A stretch of 64,000 nucleotides of DNA from Caulobacter endophyticus (lineage in GTDB: Bacteria > Pseudomonadota > Alphaproteobacteria > Caulobacterales > Caulobacteraceae): NCBI RefSeq assembly GCF_029543245.1, contig NZ_JARQWV010000008.1, positions 1 to 64,000 on the forward strand, given 5' to 3'. The position numbers and the translations under genes are program-made. Positions 61,726 to 64,000 of this stretch are shown piece after piece (position 1 is the stretch's first letter; each line of letters starts with the position of its first letter). The notes beneath the pieces were generated by a model, which saw only the letters and a list, made by a program, of their open reading frames with translations, was not told where the DNA came from and ran no database searches.

Positions 61726-63831
61726 CTATGCTGTTTCGTGCTGAGGCTTCTGGGTGTTGCGCTTGATCTCCTGCAGGTCGGTCGACAGGCGCAGGATGCG
61801 GTCGGCGGCCGCGATGGTTTCGGGGCGGTGGGCGACGATGATCCGGGTCATGCTCAGGGCCTTGAGCTCGGCGTTGATCGATCGCTCGCGCTTGAGGTCA
61901 AGGTGCGAGGTCGCCTCGTCGAGGATCAGCACCTGCGGCTCCTTGTAGAGCGCGCGGGCCAGCAGCACGCGCTGCTTCTGGCCGCCGGACAGGGAGGACC
62001 CCATGTCGCCGACCAGGGTCTCGGCGCGCATGGGCATGGCTCGGACCTCCTCCTCGATCGCCGCCAGGCCCAGGCACCGCCAGACCCGCTCCATGTCGAT
62101 GTGCTCGTCGAAGAAGGCGACGTTCTCGGCGATCGATCCTGGCAGCAGGTCGTCGTCCTGCATCACCACGCCGAAGGCCTGGCGCACCGCCTTGGCGCCC
62201 CATGAGGACAGCGGCAGGCCGTCCAGGCGGACATCGCCGACGGTCGGCGGGTAGAGGCCGCAAAGGACTTTCAGCAGCGTCGACTTGCCCGCGCCCGACA
62301 GGCCGACGATCGCCACCATCTCGCCGGGCCTGATCTGGGCGTTCAGCCCCTTGAGCACCCAGGGATCCCGCGGACCGTAGCGGTACATCAGCCCGTCGAT
62401 GTCCAGTCGGCCGCGCACCGGCGGCAGGCCGTCTGGCGCGCGATCCAGTCCCGGCTCCCGCGCTCGCAGCGCAATGTCGGCCAGGCGCTCGGTGTGCACG
62501 TCGAGCAGGCGCCAGTTGATCATCTGGTCGAAGAGGCTCGTCGCCCGCGCCATGAACTGGCTGCGATAGGCGATGAAGGCGTAGAGCGTCCCGACGGTGG
62601 TCTCGCCCGCTGTTACCGCGCGCACGCCCAGATAGATGATCAGTATGCCGCCCAGGGCCTCGAAGGCTCTCTGGGCGGTGGCGAACAGCGAGCTCGTCAG
62701 GGCGCTGTTCTGGCTCGCGCGGACGGAGTCGGCCAACTTGTTGGCCCAGTCGGCCTCGCGCTTGCTCTCGCCGCCCATCAGCTTGATGGTCTGCATGGCG
62801 CGCAGGGTCTCCAGGCGCTTGCCCTGTTCGGCGACCGACGCCAGAAGCGCCTCGGCCCCGAGCCGCCGGCTGAGCGGAAGGCCGCACAGACGCACGACGA
62901 CGTAGACCAGCAGCCCGCCGCCCGTCACCGCCGCCAGCATCGGGGCGTAGAGGGTCATCAGCACCAGCGTGGTGAGCGCCAGCCCCCCGTCGATCACCGC
63001 GCCGACGAGGCCGCCGGAAATCAGCGCCTTGACCGGATCGAGCGCCTGGAAGCGGCTCTGCACGTCGGCCAGCTTGCGCCGCTGGAACCAGGGCAGGGGC
63101 AGGCGGATCATGTGGTGGAAGAGCCGCTGGCTCATGTCCCAGGCCAGCAGGGAGGAGACGCTCTGCAGCGCCACCGCTCGCAGCGCCTCGGCGCCGGCGT
63201 TGAACACGGCGAAGACGGCGAAGCCGATCGCCAGCCCCGACAGCAGCTCGATGTCGCCCTTGGCGGCCGCCTCGTCGATGGCGATCTGCATGTAGAACGG
63301 GCTGGCCAGCACATAGACCTGAAGCAGGATCGACAGGATCAGCACCTGGGCCATGCCGGCGCGGATGTCGCCGGTCCAGCGCATCAGGCTGAACAGGCGC
63401 AGCGACGAGCGCTTGGCGCGCTTCTGGAAGTTGGGGGCGGGGGCCAGTTCCAGCGCCACGCCCGTGAAGGCGCGGGCCGCTTCGGTCGTGGAGACGGTGC
63501 GGTGTCCGCGCGCCGGATCGAAGATCCTGACGCCCGAGCGCGTGACGCGTTCGAGGACCACGAAATGGTTGAGCCCCCAGTGGAGAATGGAGGGGCTCTT
63601 GAGGTCGGAAAGCTCTTCCAGCTCGCAGCGGATCGCGCGCGCCGACAGGCCGATGTCGTTGGCGATGTCGATCAGGCCGCGCGCGGTCATGCCGCGGGTC
63701 GACACCGAGTATCGCTGCCTGAGCCAGGTCAGGTCGATCTCGGAGCCGGCCATGGAGGCGGCCATGCCCAGGCAGGCCAGTCCGCATTCGGCGGCCTCGG
63801 TCTGGCGGTTGCGGACGGCGGCGCGGCTCAT
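61726..63831 (-). CDS. C39-peptidase-containing ABC exporter
   Basis: 701 residues from the ATG at 63831 (MSRAAVRNRQTEAAECG). The C39 domain spans 1-135, with catalytic Cys16 in QTEAAECGLACLGM, His89 in HWGLNHFVVLE and Asp105 in IFDPARG. The oxyanion Gln10 is present. A six-span transmembrane domain follows (about 160-430, ILILSILLQVYVLASPFYMQI), then the ATPase (about 470-701: Walker A GLSGAGKSTLLKVLCG, signature SLSGGQKQR, Walker B VLILDEATSHLD). Such proteins cut double-glycine leaders and export the cargo through an HlyD adaptor and TolC. The adaptor gene (63828 onwards) overlaps its start; the cargo is probably the acidic protein encoded at 60933. Confidence 0.92.
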   Translation of the reverse strand: MSRAAVRNRQTEAAECGLACLGMAASMAGSEIDLTWLRQRYSVSTRGMTARGLIDIANDIGLSARAIRCELEELSDLKSPSILHWGLNHFVVLERVTRSGVRIFDPARGHRTVSTTEAARAFTGVALELAPAPNFQKRAKRSSLRLFSLMRWTGDIRAGMAQVLILSILLQVYVLASPFYMQIAIDEAAAKGDIELLSGLAIGFAVFAVFNAGAEALRAVALQSVSSLLAWDMSQRLFHHMIRLPLPWFQRRKLADVQSRFQALDPVKALISGGLVGAVIDGGLALTTLVLMTLYAPMLAAVTGGGLLVYVVVRLCGLPLSRRLGAEALLASVAEQGKRLETLRAMQTIKLMGGESKREADWANKLADSVRASQNSALTSSLFATAQRAFEALGGILIIYLGVRAVTAGETTVGTLYAFIAYRSQFMARATSLFDQMINWRLLDVHTERLADIALRAREPGLDRAPDGLPPVRGRLDIDGLMYRYGPRDPWVLKGLNAQIRPGEMVAIVGLSGAGKSTLLKVLCGLYPPTVGDVRLDGLPLSSWGAKAVRQAFGVVMQDDDLLPGSIAENVAFFDEHIDMERVWRCLGLAAIEEEVRAMPMRAETLVGDMGSSLSGGQKQRVLLARALYKEPQVLILDEATSHLDLKRERSINAELKALSMTRIIVAHRPETIAAADRILRLSTDLQEIKRNTQKPQHETA

Positions 63832-64000
63832 GCCTCGTTCCTCCGCCGGGCGGCCAGGAGCGGCTCGAGCAGCCATTCCAGGAACGAGCGCGATTCCAGG
63901 ATCAGGTCGGCGCTGACGCGTCCGCCGGGCGCCAGGCGCCAGCTCTGGCCGTAGGCGCTGACCGTCTGCCGGTCGAGCGCCACGGTGATGCGATAGAGGC
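63828..64000 (-). CDS. HlyD-like adaptor, C-terminal fragment (cut by window end)
   Basis: The minus strand carries the last 57 codons of a gene whose start lies beyond 64000. RLYRITVALDRQTVSAYGQ, SWRLAPGGRVSADLILES and RSFLEWLLEPLLAARRRNEA then TGA match the C-terminal part of HlyD/CvaA membrane fusion proteins (outer beta domain, PGxxVxADI-like turn, and a terminal basic tail). It overlaps the start of the exporter by 4 bases (ATGA), the standard coupling for this pair. Confidence 0.8.
   Translation of the reverse strand, partial: LYRITVALDRQTVSAYGQSWRLAPGGRVSADLILESRSFLEWLLEPLLAARRRNEA

Noticed and set aside
1..64000. CRISPR arrays, tRNA, rRNA or insertion sequences
   Set aside because: No regularly spaced identical repeats, tRNA-like cloverleaf with a TTCGA arm, or transposase frames were recognised; the palindromes are REP-like and irregularly placed.

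Overview
The window comes from a high-GC alphaproteobacterium that is very probably Caulobacter or a close Caulobacterales relative. Evidence for this is three TonB-dependent receptors (one of the Oar type), paired oligosaccharide-use genes of the Caulobacter kind, promoter-like pairs with the short 10-14 nt Caulobacter spacing, a TTAA-N7-TTAA CtrA-type site, and many short GC-rich palindromic repeats between genes. No rRNA, tRNA, insertion sequence, prophage or CRISPR array was recognised. The identification rests on reading the sequence only.

Layout. 1-888 is non-coding: palindromic repeats, two operator-like sites and a candidate small RNA ending in a strong terminator. 889-9778 is a uronate/oligosaccharide locus: deacetylase, GH2 glycosidase, TonB receptor, GntR repressor and D-mannonate dehydratase. 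The receptor and repressor promoters share the palindrome ATTGGTCTGACCAAT. 10118-12755 holds an HU protein and a GH43 glycosidase. 12919-19907 is a long minus-strand run (small ORF, flavin monooxygenase, short-chain dehydrogenase, hydrolases, redoxin, two small DUF proteins) ending in the peroxide reductase Ohr, with an OhrR-like regulator divergent at 20062. 21537-27808 is a C4-dicarboxylate module (DctD, DctB, divergent DctA, then a porin).

27989-32478 carries a hydrolase with a lost nucleophile, an AraC regulator and a large winged-helix/ATPase regulator. 32552-43975 is a second transport-catabolism locus: a branched-chain-type ABC importer whose permease and both ATPases are one polypeptide, its binding protein and second permease, a GntR regulator, a flavin reductase, an Oar-type receptor and a cytosine-deaminase-like amidohydrolase. 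Its two promoter regions share the palindrome AAATCGTCGACGATTT. 44048-49822 is a 1924-residue autotransporter with internal duplications, followed by phosphoglucomutase.

Two loci look most novel. 52402-59015 is a tightly coupled four-gene operon: TonB receptor, a CobN-like chelatase with its own signal peptide and C-terminal membrane anchor, a MotA/TolQ/ExbB-like protein and a DUF2149 protein. This matches the R-S-U-V order of Bacteroidetes hmu haem operons and suggests import of a metallo-tetrapyrrole followed by metal removal or insertion outside the cytoplasm. 59017-64000 (minus strand, continuing past the window end) encodes the end of an HlyD-like adaptor, a C39-peptidase ABC exporter, a 198-residue very acidic protein with a double-glycine leader and calcium-loop-like motifs, and a translationally coupled S9-family peptidase. 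Together these look like an unusual peptidase-coupled export system.
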